A DNA stretch of 64,000 nucleotides from JAMXLO01 sp963832895 (GTDB lineage: Bacteria > Pseudomonadota > Alphaproteobacteria > Acetobacterales > Acetobacteraceae): positions 620,001-684,000 of the forward strand of contig CAWHVQ010000021.1 of NCBI GenBank assembly GCA_963832895.1. Direction: 5' to 3'. The notes beneath the pieces are model-generated. The model saw only the letters and a program-made list of their open reading frames with translations. It was not told where the DNA came from and searched no databases. Positions 6,531 to 16,337 of the stretch are shown here, piece after piece. The translations under genes and the position numbers were made by a program. The stretch's first letter is position 1. Each line of letters begins with the position of its first letter.

Positions 6531-9461
6531 GTGCCGTTTCTTGACGCCCTGGCAGCCGAGTGGCTGCAACGCGCCGGCAGCGACCCGCTGGCCGTGTCGC
6601 GCGGATTGATCCTGGTGCCTACGCGCCGTGCCGCCCGGGCGCTGGCCGAAGCATTTCTGCGCGCCTCCGGGGGGCGGCCCTTGCTGCTGCCGCGCATTAC
6701 GGCGTTCGGCGCGCTCGACGAGGCGCCGCTGATGCTGACCGGCGCCCTCGACCTGCCGCCGGCGGTCGAGCCCGCCCAGCGGCTGGCGGCGCTGTCGCTG
6801 CTGATCCTGAAGATGCAGGGCGCGAACGGCGCGCCGCGGACGGCCGATCGCGCCTGGCCGCTTGCCGCCGAGCTTGCGGCACTGATGGATGAGGCGGAGC
6901 GTGCGGAGGTCGATCTGGCCAGCAGGCTGCCGCACGCCGCCGACCCCGCCTATGCCGCCCATTGGGCACAGACGCTGGAATTCCTGCACATCGTCACGCG
7001 AAGCTGGCCCGACTGGCTCGCCGAGCAGGGGCTGATGAACCCGGCGGCCCGACTGGTCGCGCTGCTCGATGCACAGGCCGCCGCCTGGACAGCCAGGCCG
7101 CCGGTGGAGCGGGTGCTGGCCGCCGGCACCACGGGGGGTATTCCGGCGGTCGCGCGACTGTTGCGAGTGATCGCCGGCGCGACCAACGGAGCGGTCGTGC
7201 TGCCGGCCCTGGACACCGCAATGTCGGAACTTGCATGGGAGGAGCTGGGTGACGTGCATTCACAGGCGGGTCTCGCCCGTCTGCTGCGTGGGCTGAGCGC
7301 CACCCGGGGCGATGTCCGTCCCTGGCCCGCGGCGGTTCCCGATGCCGCAACCGCGGAGCGCGGTGCGACGCTGTCCCGCGCACTGTTGCCCGCCAAGGCC
7401 CTTGTGGAGTGGCAGAACGCCGGTCCCGTGTCAGTCGACGGGCTGACATTGCTGTCGCCGGCGGACCAGCAGGAAGAGGCTGCGGCCGTTGCGATGGTGC
7501 TGCGCGAGGCGCTCGACACGCCCGGCGCGACCGCGGCGCTGGTCACGCCGGATCGCGACCTGGCGGGTCGCGTCGCCACCGACCTGCTGCGCTACGGCGT
7601 GGTGGCGGACGACAGCGCCGGCGAGGCTCTCACTGACTCGCCACCGGCGGTGTTCCTCCGACTGCTGGCCCGCGCCGTGTCGGAAGGGCTGGCGCCGGTG
7701 GCACTGCTCGCGCTGCTGAAGCACCCGCTGGCAGCGGCGGGACTGGCGCCAGCCGCCTGCCGCGCGGCGGCACGCGTGATGGAGCTCGCCTGTCTGCGGG
7801 GTCCGCGGCCACGGCGTGGCCTGGTCGGGCTGCGCCGCGCGCTCGACCGGGGCCGCGTGGAGCCCGACGCAAAAGCCCTGTTGGCGCGGCTGGAAACCTG
7901 CCTGGAGCCGGCGCTTCGGGTCGATACGGCTGTCGAGGTGGCGCCGGCCCAGGCCCTGGCGGCACTGATCGACGCGGGCGAGCGCCTTGCCGCCACCGAT
8001 GAACTGCCCGGGCCGGCGCGCCTGTGGGCCGGGGAGGAAGGTGAGGCGCTGGCGATCAGGCTGTCCGACGTCCAGGCCGCGCTGCCGCTGCTGCCGGATC
8101 AGCGCCACGACGTGCTGCCGGGACTGCTTGATGCGGTATTGGAGGGCGAGGTCGTGCGCAGCCGTCGGGCGTTGCGTGGGCGCGGGGGGACCGAGCACCC
8201 GCGCGTTTTCATCTGGGGCCTGCTGGAGGCGCGGCTGCAGACGGCGGACGTGATAGTGCTGGGTGGACTTGCCGAGGGTGTATGGCCGCCGGCGACCGAT
8301 CCTGGGGCGTGGCTCTCGCGGCCGATGCGCGCGGCGGTCGGTCTCCCGTCGCCTGAGGCAATCGTCGGACAGTCGGCACATGATTTTGTGTCCTGCGCGG
8401 CGTCAGCACGGACCGCCGTGTTGTCCTGTCCGCGGCGGCGAGACGGCGCGCCCGTGGTGCCGGCGCGCTGGCTTACCCGGCTTGAGACATTCCTGGCCGG
8501 ACGTGGGGTGACGCTCCCGCAGCATCCGGCGGCGATGTGGGTGCGGGCGCTCGATCAGCCGATTGGTGGGTCGCGGCCCGTTCGGCCACCTCGGCCGTGC
8601 CCGGCGGTCGAGTTGCGGCCGCGCAAGCTGTCGGTGACCGAGATCGAAACCTGGCTGCGCGATCCCTACGCGATCTTTGCACGCCACGTGCTGAGACTGA
8701 CGAAGCTGCGGCCGCTCGACGAGACGACCGATGCGGCGGATTACGGCACGCTGGTCCACGCGGGGCTGCATCACTTCCTTGCGGCGTTCGGCGCGGGTTG
8801 GCCTGCCGATGCGCCGGAGCAGTTGCGGCGCGCGATGTTGCGCGCTCTGCAGGAGGCCGATCTCCGCGAAGCTCTGACCTCCTGGTGGGCGCCGCGTCTG
8901 GAGCGAATCGCCGAATGGGTCGCGCGGATCGAAGCGGAGCGCCGCGCTGCGCGCCCGCTCGTGGCGCTCCTTCCGGAAGCGAACGGCACGCTGGAGCTCG
9001 CGCGGCCCGGCGGATTGTTCCGGCTGAGCGGCCGTGCCGATCGGATCGAGCGGCGGAGTGAAGGCGGGCTTGCTATCCTGGACTACAAGACCGGCACGCC
9101 GCCCAGCCAGAAGGAGGTGGACGCAGGCCTGGCACCGCAACTGCTGTTGGAGGCGGCGATGGCGGAGGCCGGCGCGTTTGGCGACCGCGTCACCGGGGCG
9201 GCGGAGGAGCTGACCTACTGGCATCTCACCGGCGGCTTCCACGCCGGAGAGGAGCGCACGCTGTTCAAGCGCAACGCGGCGGCGATCGCGGCGGCCGTGA
9301 CCGACGCGCGTGCGGCGCTGAGTTCACTGATCGATGCTTATGACGCCCCGGATCGCTGCTATCTGTCGCAGCCGCAGCCAGGGTACGCGCCGCGGTTCTC
9401 GGATTACGCACAGCTCGCCCGGGTGGCCGAGTGGGCGGCGGCGGGGGATGAGGACGGATGA
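6531..9461 (+). CDS. addB: Double-strand break repair protein AddB (alphaproteobacterial type)
   Basis: The AddB subunit of the AddAB helicase-nuclease, which resects double-strand ends and prepares them for RecA. About 976 residues from the GTG at 6531. Seen here: LILVPTRRAARALAEAFLR in the inactivated helicase part (residue ~23 on), then the C-terminal PD-(D/E)XK nuclease: SVTEIETWLRDPYAIFARH, YGTLVHAGLHHFL, and the catalytic LAILDYKTGTPP near residue 850. Homology appears to extend upstream of the GTG: the frame reads LNLFTIPAGVPFLD from a CTG at 6504, overlapping the murU stop, and no ATG exists there. The stop overlaps addA's ATG (9458). Confidence 0.92.
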   Translation: MPFLDALAAEWLQRAGSDPLAVSRGLILVPTRRAARALAEAFLRASGGRPLLLPRITAFGALDEAPLMLTGALDLPPAVEPAQRLAALSLLILKMQGANGAPRTADRAWPLAAELAALMDEAERAEVDLASRLPHAADPAYAAHWAQTLEFLHIVTRSWPDWLAEQGLMNPAARLVALLDAQAAAWTARPPVERVLAAGTTGGIPAVARLLRVIAGATNGAVVLPALDTAMSELAWEELGDVHSQAGLARLLRGLSATRGDVRPWPAAVPDAATAERGATLSRALLPAKALVEWQNAGPVSVDGLTLLSPADQQEEAAAVAMVLREALDTPGATAALVTPDRDLAGRVATDLLRYGVVADDSAGEALTDSPPAVFLRLLARAVSEGLAPVALLALLKHPLAAAGLAPAACRAAARVMELACLRGPRPRRGLVGLRRALDRGRVEPDAKALLARLETCLEPALRVDTAVEVAPAQALAALIDAGERLAATDELPGPARLWAGEEGEALAIRLSDVQAALPLLPDQRHDVLPGLLDAVLEGEVVRSRRALRGRGGTEHPRVFIWGLLEARLQTADVIVLGGLAEGVWPPATDPGAWLSRPMRAAVGLPSPEAIVGQSAHDFVSCAASARTAVLSCPRRRDGAPVVPARWLTRLETFLAGRGVTLPQHPAAMWVRALDQPIGGSRPVRPPRPCPAVELRPRKLSVTEIETWLRDPYAIFARHVLRLTKLRPLDETTDAADYGTLVHAGLHHFLAAFGAGWPADAPEQLRRAMLRALQEADLREALTSWWAPRLERIAEWVARIEAERRAARPLVALLPEANGTLELARPGGLFRLSGRADRIERRSEGGLAILDYKTGTPPSQKEVDAGLAPQLLLEAAMAEAGAFGDRVTGAAEELTYWHLTGGFHAGEERTLFKRNAAAIAAAVTDARAALSSLIDAYDAPDRCYLSQPQPGYAPRFSDYAQLARVAEWAAAGDEDG

Positions 9462-12400
9462 GCCGCCCCCTCCCCCCGACCCCCTCCCGCAAGGGGAGAG
9501 GGAGAATCAGCGGCGAACCTGCTGCCCCTCCCCTCGCGGGAGAGGGTTGGGCGGAGGGGGCATCCCCCCGCGACCGCGCCAACGCGGAGCAGTTGCTGGC
9601 TTCAGATCCATCGGTGTCCGCCTTCGTCGGCGCGTCGGCCGGATCGGGGAAGACCAAGCTGCTGACTGATCGTCTGCTGCGCCTGATGCTGGATGGCGCC
9701 GCACCTGAGCGCATCCAGTGCCTCACCTTCACCAAGGCCGCGGCCGCCGAAATGGCGGTGCGGCTGCAGAGGACCCTGGGCAAGTGGGTGACACTGGACG
9801 ACGTGGCGCTGGCGCGCGAACTGCGTGCGCTTCAGGTCGCACCATCGGAACCTACGCTGTCCAATGCACGCGCGCTGTTCGCCCGTGTGCTCGATCTGCC
9901 CGGCGGCATGCGGATCGGCACGATCCATGCCTTCTGCCAGTCGCTGCTGCGGCGCTTCCCGCTCGAAGCTGCGCTGTCGCCGCACTTCCGCATTGTCGAT
10001 GACATCGACGCCGAGGACGCACTGACCGAGGCGCGCGAAGATATGCTGTCGCACGCGAGCGCACCGCGTATGCGTGCCGCACTGGACACGCTCGCCGGTC
10101 TTGCGTCGGCGGATCAGTTCGGCCGGCACGTTGCGAAGTTGCAGGGCGATCTTCCCCGACTGAAGGCCGCGCTCGCCCTCGGCGACAGGCTCGAGGATGC
10201 GCAGAAGCGCGCGCTTGGAGTGACCGCGACAACCGCGGATGAGATCGTCGCACTTGCGATCAACTGGCAGGCGGAGCCCGCTCTGCGCGAAGCGGCACGC
10301 ATCGTCCAGCGGCTTGGCGCGAAGAAGTGCGCCGAGCGCGCGGAGCGTATCCTGGGCTGGCTCCAGCTGGAGGCGACGGAGCGCTGCGATCACTGGCCGC
10401 GCTGGTGCGAAGAGTTCCTCACCAAGGAGGGCAAGCCTCGCGCGCCGAGCGGTTTCGTATCCAAAGCGGTGCTCGACGCACACCCGGATCTGGAGCGCCA
10501 CTTCCTCGATGAATGCGACCGTATCGTCGCGGCGATCGATGCAGGCCTGGCACTTCGCGTTGCCGCGGTCTCGGCGGCACTCCTGACGCTCGCGGCACCG
10601 GTGCTGGATGCCTATGCGAGGCACAAGGAAGCATCGGGGCTGCTGGATTACGACGACCTGATCGGCCGCACATCCAACCTGCTTGTGGATCCGGGCGCGG
10701 CCTGGGTGCTCTACAAGCTGGACGGCGGCCTCGATCATCTGCTGCTGGACGAAGTGCAGGACACCGCGCCTGAGCAGTGGCGTATCGCGCACGCGCTGAC
10801 CGAGGAGTTCTTTGCCGGTCAGGCGGCGAGGGACGCGAAGCGCACCGTGTTCGCGGTCGGCGATCGCAAGCAGTCGATTTATTCGTTCCAGGGCGCCGAT
10901 ATCGATGCGTTCGATCAGTCGCGCCGGCTGTTGCGGACACGCGTGGCAGCGTCCGGCCTGCGTTGGCAGGACGCGGAGCTCGACGTGTCATTCCGATCCA
11001 CCCGGCCCGTTCTCGAACTGGTGGATCACGTGTTCACCAATCCGACGGCCGCGGCTGGTGTGGCGGATACGGGCGACACGCTGACCCATTACGCCGATCG
11101 GGCGAACCATGCCGGCTCGGTCGAACTGTGGCCGCTCGCGCCACCGCCCGATGCGGCCGAGCCCGAGCCGTGGACGGTGCCGGATCAGAACCGTGGCCTG
11201 ACCTCCGCGCCGCAACGTCTCGCAGACGCGTTGGCCGAGTGGATCGCGCGCGAGGTGGGCGGCGGTGTGAGGCTCGAAAGCAAGGGGCGGCCGTTGGGCC
11301 CAGGCGATGTGATGGTGCTCGTCCGTCGCCGTAACGATTTCGGTCGTGCTTTGGTTCGCGCGCTCAAGGAACGCGGCGTGCCGGTGGCAGGGCTGGACCG
11401 GCTCGTGCTGACCGAGCAGCCTGCGGTGCAGGACCTGATGGCACTCGGCGATGCGCTGCTGCTGCCGCAGGACGATCTGACCTTCGCGTGTCTGTTGACC
11501 AGCCCGCTTGGCGGTCTGTCCGACGACAGCCTTGCTGACTTGGCCATCGGGCGGAGTGGTCCGTTATGGGAGGTGCTGCGCGCGCGGGCGGGAGAGCGGC
11601 CGGACTGGCTCGCAGCGCAGACGTTCTTCGCGGCCCTGCTGGCGCGAGTGGATTACGTGTCGCCGCATGCGCTGTTCGCCGAGGCGCTTGGACCGCTCGG
11701 TGGCCGGGCGCGGCTGTATGGGCGGCTCGGCTCCGAGGCCGCCGAACCGGTGGATGAGTTGCTGAATGCGGCGCTTGCGTACGGCCGCATGCACCCGCCA
11801 TCGCTGCAGGGGTTCATCCACTGGTTGCGCCGCTCGGGCGCCGAAGTGAAGCGCGAGGCGGAAGGGGCGGGCAGCCTGGTGCGCGTGATGACCGTGCACG
11901 GCGCGAAGGGGTTGCAGGCGCCTCTGGTCATCCTGCCGGACACCACGTCGCTGCCACCGGACGAAGGCTCGATCCTATGGGCGACCGATCCGGCCACTGG
12001 TTGTGCAGTGCCGATCTGGTCGCCGCGGCGGGAAGTGAGGTGCCTCGCCGTACAAGGCCTGCGCGAGGCGGCGATGCGGCGGCGAATGGAAGAGCACAAT
12101 CGGCTCCTCTACGTGGCACTCACACGCGCCGAGGACCGGCTGCTGGTATGCGGCTGGCAGACGCGACGCGGCCTGGACGAGAGGTGCTGGTATCGGCTGA
12201 TGGAGCAGGGATTTGACGCGTTGCCAGTCGAGCGCGCCTCGTTCGACGCCTGGGATGGCGAGCGGCGGCGCTACGCCTCACCGCAGATTGCGGAGCCAGA
12301 CACGGCAATGGCAGAGGCCGCTCCGGGCGGGGTCGACAGGCTGCCGCACTGGGCTGGCGCGGCGCCGGGTTGGCATGCTGCTGCACCGCCGATCGAACCA

Positions 12401-13003
12401 GGACGACCGGAACGTCTGGCTCCCAGCCGACCGGAGAATGCGGAACTGGGGCCGGTGCCCGCGGCTGCGACGCCACTGGCCGCACGTGAGGCCGCCGGCA
12501 ATCGGTTCCGCCGTGGCTCATTGCTGCACGCATTGCTGCAGCACCTGCCTGATCTGCCGCCGGAACGGCGCCGCGCGGCGGCGCTTGCGTGGCTCGACCG
12601 GCCGGGCAACGGCATTTCGACCGGCGAGGCCGAAGAACTGGCGTGCGAGACGCTGGGCATCCTCGGCCATCCGGACCTCGCGCCGGTGTTCGCGCCAGGC
12701 AGCCGCGCCGAAGTGCCGCTAACCGGCCTGGTGGGAGGCGCGGTCGTTGGCGGGCTGGTGGATCGGCTGGCTGTGCTCGACCAGCGAGTGCTGGTGGCCG
12801 ACTACAAGACCAACCGTCGGCCGCCAACGAGGATCGAGGACACACCGATGCTGTATCGGCGGCAGATGGCTGCCTATCGCGCCGTGTTGCGCGAGATCTT
12901 CCCCGGCCGAACCATTGTCTGCGCCCTAGTCTGGACCCAGACGGCACAGGTTGTCATCCTGCCGGATGAACTGCTTGACCTGACGACCGCGGTCCCCACC
13001 TGA
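9458..13003 (+). CDS. addA: Double-strand break repair helicase AddA
   Basis: The UvrD-family helicase/nuclease subunit of AddAB, 1181 residues. Seen here: Walker A GASAGSGKTKLL (residues 58-69), motif Ia LTFTKAAAAEM, Walker B/motif II LLLDEVQDTAPEQW, GDRKQSIYSFQGA (motif III), MTVHGAKGLQAPLVIL (motif V), LLYVALTRAEDRLL (motif VI) and a C-terminal nuclease motif VLVADYKTNRRP. The usual N-terminus corresponds to about SPRDRANAEQLLASDP. The first ~34 residues are translated from an inverted pair of palindromic repeats (9465-9561) that also supply the present start codon. The ATG at 9458 overlaps the addB stop. It is followed 26 bases later by trxA. Confidence 0.93.
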   Translation: MSRPLPPTPSRKGRGRISGEPAAPPLAGEGWAEGASPRDRANAEQLLASDPSVSAFVGASAGSGKTKLLTDRLLRLMLDGAAPERIQCLTFTKAAAAEMAVRLQRTLGKWVTLDDVALARELRALQVAPSEPTLSNARALFARVLDLPGGMRIGTIHAFCQSLLRRFPLEAALSPHFRIVDDIDAEDALTEAREDMLSHASAPRMRAALDTLAGLASADQFGRHVAKLQGDLPRLKAALALGDRLEDAQKRALGVTATTADEIVALAINWQAEPALREAARIVQRLGAKKCAERAERILGWLQLEATERCDHWPRWCEEFLTKEGKPRAPSGFVSKAVLDAHPDLERHFLDECDRIVAAIDAGLALRVAAVSAALLTLAAPVLDAYARHKEASGLLDYDDLIGRTSNLLVDPGAAWVLYKLDGGLDHLLLDEVQDTAPEQWRIAHALTEEFFAGQAARDAKRTVFAVGDRKQSIYSFQGADIDAFDQSRRLLRTRVAASGLRWQDAELDVSFRSTRPVLELVDHVFTNPTAAAGVADTGDTLTHYADRANHAGSVELWPLAPPPDAAEPEPWTVPDQNRGLTSAPQRLADALAEWIAREVGGGVRLESKGRPLGPGDVMVLVRRRNDFGRALVRALKERGVPVAGLDRLVLTEQPAVQDLMALGDALLLPQDDLTFACLLTSPLGGLSDDSLADLAIGRSGPLWEVLRARAGERPDWLAAQTFFAALLARVDYVSPHALFAEALGPLGGRARLYGRLGSEAAEPVDELLNAALAYGRMHPPSLQGFIHWLRRSGAEVKREAEGAGSLVRVMTVHGAKGLQAPLVILPDTTSLPPDEGSILWATDPATGCAVPIWSPRREVRCLAVQGLREAAMRRRMEEHNRLLYVALTRAEDRLLVCGWQTRRGLDERCWYRLMEQGFDALPVERASFDAWDGERRRYASPQIAEPDTAMAEAAPGGVDRLPHWAGAAPGWHAAAPPIEPGRPERLAPSRPENAELGPVPAAATPLAAREAAGNRFRRGSLLHALLQHLPDLPPERRRAAALAWLDRPGNGISTGEAEELACETLGILGHPDLAPVFAPGSRAEVPLTGLVGGAVVGGLVDRLAVLDQRVLVADYKTNRRPPTRIEDTPMLYRRQMAAYRAVLREIFPGRTIVCALVWTQTAQVVILPDELLDLTTAVPT
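9465..9561. repeat. Inverted pair of ~37-bp palindromic repeats at the 5' end of addA
   Basis: Arm 1 (9465-9501) and arm 2 (9525-9561) are near-perfect reverse complements. Each contains the core CCCTCCCGCAAGGGGAG or its complement. The 23-base spacer is not repetitive. The arms resemble the element inside amgK (5061-5101). The whole block is read through by addA as a Pro/Gly/Arg-rich leader, PLPPTPSRKGRGRISGEP and onward, that is foreign to the AddA family. Confidence 0.75.
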
Positions 13004-13029
13004 AATGTAACAGAACCATCGAGGCTGAG

Positions 13030-13356
13030 ATGAGCACGAACACCAAACCCGTCACCGACCAGACATTCTCGACCGACGTGCTGAATGCCGATGGTCCGGT
13101 GCTGGTGGACTTCTGGGCCGAGTGGTGCGGCCCATGCAAGATGATAGGGCCTGCGCTGGAGGAGCTCGCTGGCGAATTTGCCGGCAAGCTCACGGTCGCC
13201 AAGGTGAACATCGACGATAACCCGGTGACGCCGAACAGCTACTCGGTGCGCGGGATTCCGACGCTGATCCTGTTCAAGAACGGCCAACCCGCGGCGACGC
13301 AGGTTGGCGCGCTGCCGAAGAGCCGGCTGAAGGACTGGATCGCGGCCAACATCTGA
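13030..13356 (+). CDS. trxA: Thioredoxin
   Basis: A 108-residue cytosolic thioredoxin that reduces disulfides in target enzymes. Seen here: the active site EWCGPCKMIGP with C33 and C36, preceded by GPVLVDFWA, and the cis-proline loop VRGIPTLILFKNG. Length and layout are those of classic TrxA. The ATG at 13030 follows GAGGCTGAG, a usable ribosome site. It is the last gene of the tsaE-amgK-murU-addB-addA run and is followed by a 22-nt palindrome. Confidence 0.95.
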   Translation: MSTNTKPVTDQTFSTDVLNADGPVLVDFWAEWCGPCKMIGPALEELAGEFAGKLTVAKVNIDDNPVTPNSYSVRGIPTLILFKNGQPAATQVGALPKSRLKDWIAANI

Positions 13357-13378
13357 CTTCGCTGGCGGCGAGTGATGG

Positions 13379-13400
13379 GCGGCCTTCAGCTGAGGGCCGC
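13379..13400. terminator. 22-nt near-perfect palindrome downstream of trxA
   Basis: GCGGCCTTCAG followed directly by CTGAGGGCCGC pairs over 11 positions (one T-G wobble), giving a strong hairpin 22 bases after the trxA stop. No T-tract follows, so Rho-independent termination is uncertain. The remaining ~240 bases to the next gene show no convincing gene. Confidence 0.45.
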
Positions 13401-13639
13401 TGCCAGCACCTGTGCGCTGCGGCCGTTGGCGATGGCGGCGGAGAGATTTTTCTGTCGGAAATTTGAACATTGCCGGACGCGATGCGCCAGAACAGGTCGC
13501 GACAGAGTGCGATGAAGTGCATGTCGGGCGCACTCGCGCGCTCAGCGTTTGGGCCCGGTTGCGTCATGTGCGCCAAGGTGATCGACCACCGCTGCAATAA
13601 CGGTTAGGCTTCATCAATTCACTCAGGAACGCGCCAACA

Positions 13640-14905
13640 GTGACCGAATCCATCCAGCTGACACGACTCCCCTCCGGCCTTACCGTCGTCACCGAACGGA
13701 TGGAGCGGGTCGAGACTGTCTCTCTCGGAGCGTACGTCGCAACCGGCTCGCGGCACGAGCAGGAAGCGGAGAACGGCGTCTCGCATTTCCTCGAACACAT
13801 GGCCTTCAAGGGCACCGAACGCCGGTCGGCGGTGCAGATTGCCGAGGAGATCGAGGCGGTCGGCGGCCACATCAACGCCTACACGGCGCGCGAACAGACC
13901 GCCTATTACGTGAAGGTGCTGAAGGAGGACACGGCACTCGCCGCCGACATCATCGGCGACATCCTCACTCACTCCACGTTCGAACCGGAGGAACTGGAGC
14001 GCGAACGGGGCGTGATCCTGCAGGAGATCGGGCAGGCCAACGACACGCCAGACGACATCATCTTCGACCACTTCCAGGAGCATGCTTATCCGGCGCAACC
14101 GCTCGGACGGCCGGTGTTGGGCTCCGAGGAAGGCATCCGGTCGATGCCGCGCACCATGCTGACGGGTTACATGCGGCGGCACTATGCGGCACCAAACTGC
14201 GTGGTCGCGGCGGCTGGCGCGCTGACCCATCAGCAAGTGCTCGACCTGGTGAACGTGCACTTCGCCGACCTGCCGCTCAACCCGGTACCCGCGATGCTGC
14301 CGGCGCAGTACGGCGGCGGGGAGTTCCGTGAGGCGCGCGACCTGGATCAGGTGCATATCGTGCTGGGCTTCCCTTCGGTCGGCTATGGCGACCGCGACTA
14401 CTATCCGGCACTGCTGCTCTCCACCCTGCTCGGCGGCGGCATGTCGTCGCGGCTTTTCCAGGAGGTCCGCGAGAAGCGCGGGCTGGTGTACTCGATCTAC
14501 TCGTTCAGCTCGCCGTTCCTCGATGGCGGTCTGTTTGGCATCTACGCCGGGACCGGCGAGAGCGAGGCCGAGGAGCTGATGCCGATCACGCTCGAGGAGC
14601 TGCGCAAGGTGCAGAACGAGGTAACCGAGGCGGAGCTTGCACGGGCACGGGCACAGGTGAAGGCCTCGCTGCTGATGTCGCTGGAGAGCACCGGCAGCCG
14701 CTGCGAGCAGCTCGCGCGACAACTGCAGGTGTTCGGCCGGGTGATTCCGACCATGGAGACAGTGGGCAAGCTCAACGCGGTGACCACAGCCGATGTGTGC
14801 CGTGCGGCGTCCCGTGTGTTTCGCGGTGCGCCGACCCTGGCCACGATGGGCCCTGCCGAGCGGGTGCCGGCGCTGGGGGAGATCATGGAGAAGCTGGCGG
14901 CTTGA
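13640..14905 (+). CDS. M16 family zinc metallopeptidase (mitochondrial-processing-peptidase-like)
   Basis: A 421-residue protein of the pitrilysin/MPP family. Seen here: the inverted zinc motif HFLEH (H49, E52, H53) in GVSHFLEHMAFKGT, the downstream glutamate region ERERGVILQEI, and in the second half the glycine-rich substrate loop LGGGMSSRLFQEVREKRGLVYSIYS typical of the beta-MPP/YmxG branch. Rickettsial and alphaproteobacterial homologues are the closest relatives of mitochondrial processing peptidase; the bacterial substrate is not known. The start is the GTG at 13640. It is followed by pmbA after 84 bases, another peptidase-like gene. Confidence 0.9.
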   Translation: MTESIQLTRLPSGLTVVTERMERVETVSLGAYVATGSRHEQEAENGVSHFLEHMAFKGTERRSAVQIAEEIEAVGGHINAYTAREQTAYYVKVLKEDTALAADIIGDILTHSTFEPEELERERGVILQEIGQANDTPDDIIFDHFQEHAYPAQPLGRPVLGSEEGIRSMPRTMLTGYMRRHYAAPNCVVAAAGALTHQQVLDLVNVHFADLPLNPVPAMLPAQYGGGEFREARDLDQVHIVLGFPSVGYGDRDYYPALLLSTLLGGGMSSRLFQEVREKRGLVYSIYSFSSPFLDGGLFGIYAGTGESEAEELMPITLEELRKVQNEVTEAELARARAQVKASLLMSLESTGSRCEQLARQLQVFGRVIPTMETVGKLNAVTTADVCRAASRVFRGAPTLATMGPAERVPALGEIMEKLAA

Positions 14906-14989
14906 GCTGCCGACGAACAGCGACAGGCTGACCTCGAATTCGCCCCTGGTGCGCGTCATATAGAGGGCGTCGAACCTGGGAATTGCGCG

Positions 14990-16321
14990 ATGGCCGAGCC
15001 GCTTGAACTCCTTGCCGACCTGATCGCCCGCGCCCGCGCCGCCGGCGCCGATGCCGCGGACGCGGTGCTGATCTCCGGCACGTCGCTCGGAGTGCAGCGG
15101 CGGCTGGGCCAGACCGAGCATGTGGAACGCTCGGAGGGCCGTGATCTCGGGCTGCGGGTGTTTCTCGGTCAGCGCGCCGCGATTGTCTCGTCCAGCGCCA
15201 TCGATCCGGCCAGCTTCACCGAACTCGCCGAACGTGCTGTCGCGATGGCGCGCGTGGTGCCCGAGGATCCGTACGCCGGTCTCGCCGACACCGCCGCACC
15301 GCCGGAACCGGTTCGGCTCGATCTCGAGGATCCGGCGGAACCCGACACCGAGGCGCTGGTCCGTCGCGCTTCCGCCGCCGAAGAGGCCGCGCTTGCGGTG
15401 TCCGGGATCACCAATTCGGAAGGCGCTGAGGCAGGGTTCGGCCGAACCGAGGCATATTTGGTCACATCCGCCGGGTTTGCTGGCCGTCAGGTTCGAACCA
15501 GCCACTCGATTTCCGCCAGCGCGCTGGCAGGAGCCGGCACGGCAATGCAGCGCGACTACGACTTTCATTCCACCGTCCATCTGGCCGACCTCGACGATCC
15601 TGCCGCCATTGGCCACAGCGCCGGCGAGCGGGCCGTCGCGAGACTCAATCCCGCTCGGCCGCAGACCGCGAAACTGCCCATCGTCTATGATCCGCGCGTC
15701 GCGGGTAGCCTGCTGGGACATCTGGCCGGAGCGATTAGCGGCGCCTCCGTTGCACGCGGCACAACCTTCCTCAAGGACCGCCTCGGTACCCGTATCTTCC
15801 CCGATGGCGTCGAGATTCACGACGATCCGCGCCGCGTCCGCGGCCTACGGTCGCGTGCATTCGACGGCGAGGGCACGCCCACCGCGGCGCGCGATATCAT
15901 CGCTGCCGGTGTGCTCACCACCTGGTTGCTCGACAGCCGCTCGGCACGCCAGCTCGGCATGCGCCCGACCGGCCATGCGTCGCGCGGCACCGGCGGGCCG
16001 CCATCGCCCGGACCGACCAACCTGTATCTCGCTGCGGGCGAGCTGACGCCGGCTGAACTCATGGCGGACATCAAGCTCGGCCTCTATGTCAACGAGATGA
16101 TCGGTATGGGGGTGAACGGTATAACCGGCGATTACAGCCGCGGCGCCGCCGGCTTCATGATCCGCGACGGAGCACTGGCGGAGCCGGTCGCCGAGATTAC
16201 TATCGCAGGCCATCTGCTGGACATGTTCGCCCATCTCACACCGGCCAACGATCTGCGTTTCCGCCGCGGCACCGATGCGCCGACGGTGCGGGTGGACGGT
16301 ATGACCATGGCTGGCGCCTGA
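14990..16321 (+). CDS. pmbA: TldD/PmbA family metalloprotease, PmbA-like
   Basis: A 443-residue PmbA (TldE) homologue. In E. coli the TldD/TldE heterodimer matures microcin B17 and degrades CcdA; TldD carries the zinc site and TldE does not. Seen here: the N-terminal domain ending AEPLELLADLIARARAAGADAADAV, the central EGRDLGLRVFLGQRAAIVS strand pair, and the C-terminal NGITGDYSRGAAGFMIRDG motif shared by the family. The ATG at 14990 is preceded by GGGAATTGCGCG. tldD itself is not in the window. Confidence 0.9.
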   Translation: MAEPLELLADLIARARAAGADAADAVLISGTSLGVQRRLGQTEHVERSEGRDLGLRVFLGQRAAIVSSSAIDPASFTELAERAVAMARVVPEDPYAGLADTAAPPEPVRLDLEDPAEPDTEALVRRASAAEEAALAVSGITNSEGAEAGFGRTEAYLVTSAGFAGRQVRTSHSISASALAGAGTAMQRDYDFHSTVHLADLDDPAAIGHSAGERAVARLNPARPQTAKLPIVYDPRVAGSLLGHLAGAISGASVARGTTFLKDRLGTRIFPDGVEIHDDPRRVRGLRSRAFDGEGTPTAARDIIAAGVLTTWLLDSRSARQLGMRPTGHASRGTGGPPSPGPTNLYLAAGELTPAELMADIKLGLYVNEMIGMGVNGITGDYSRGAAGFMIRDGALAEPVAEITIAGHLLDMFAHLTPANDLRFRRGTDAPTVRVDGMTMAGA

Positions 16322-16337
16322 GCCGGCCAACCCCCAT

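Noticed and set aside
9602..10792. A 396-codon minus-strand open frame
   Set aside because: It is antisense to addA, rich in Arg/Gln/Ala, with no domain; a shadow frame.
13619..15820. A 733-codon open frame on the minus strand
   Set aside because: It is fully antisense to the M16 peptidase and pmbA genes, has no recognisable domain, and reflects the GC-rich codon bias of the plus-strand genes.
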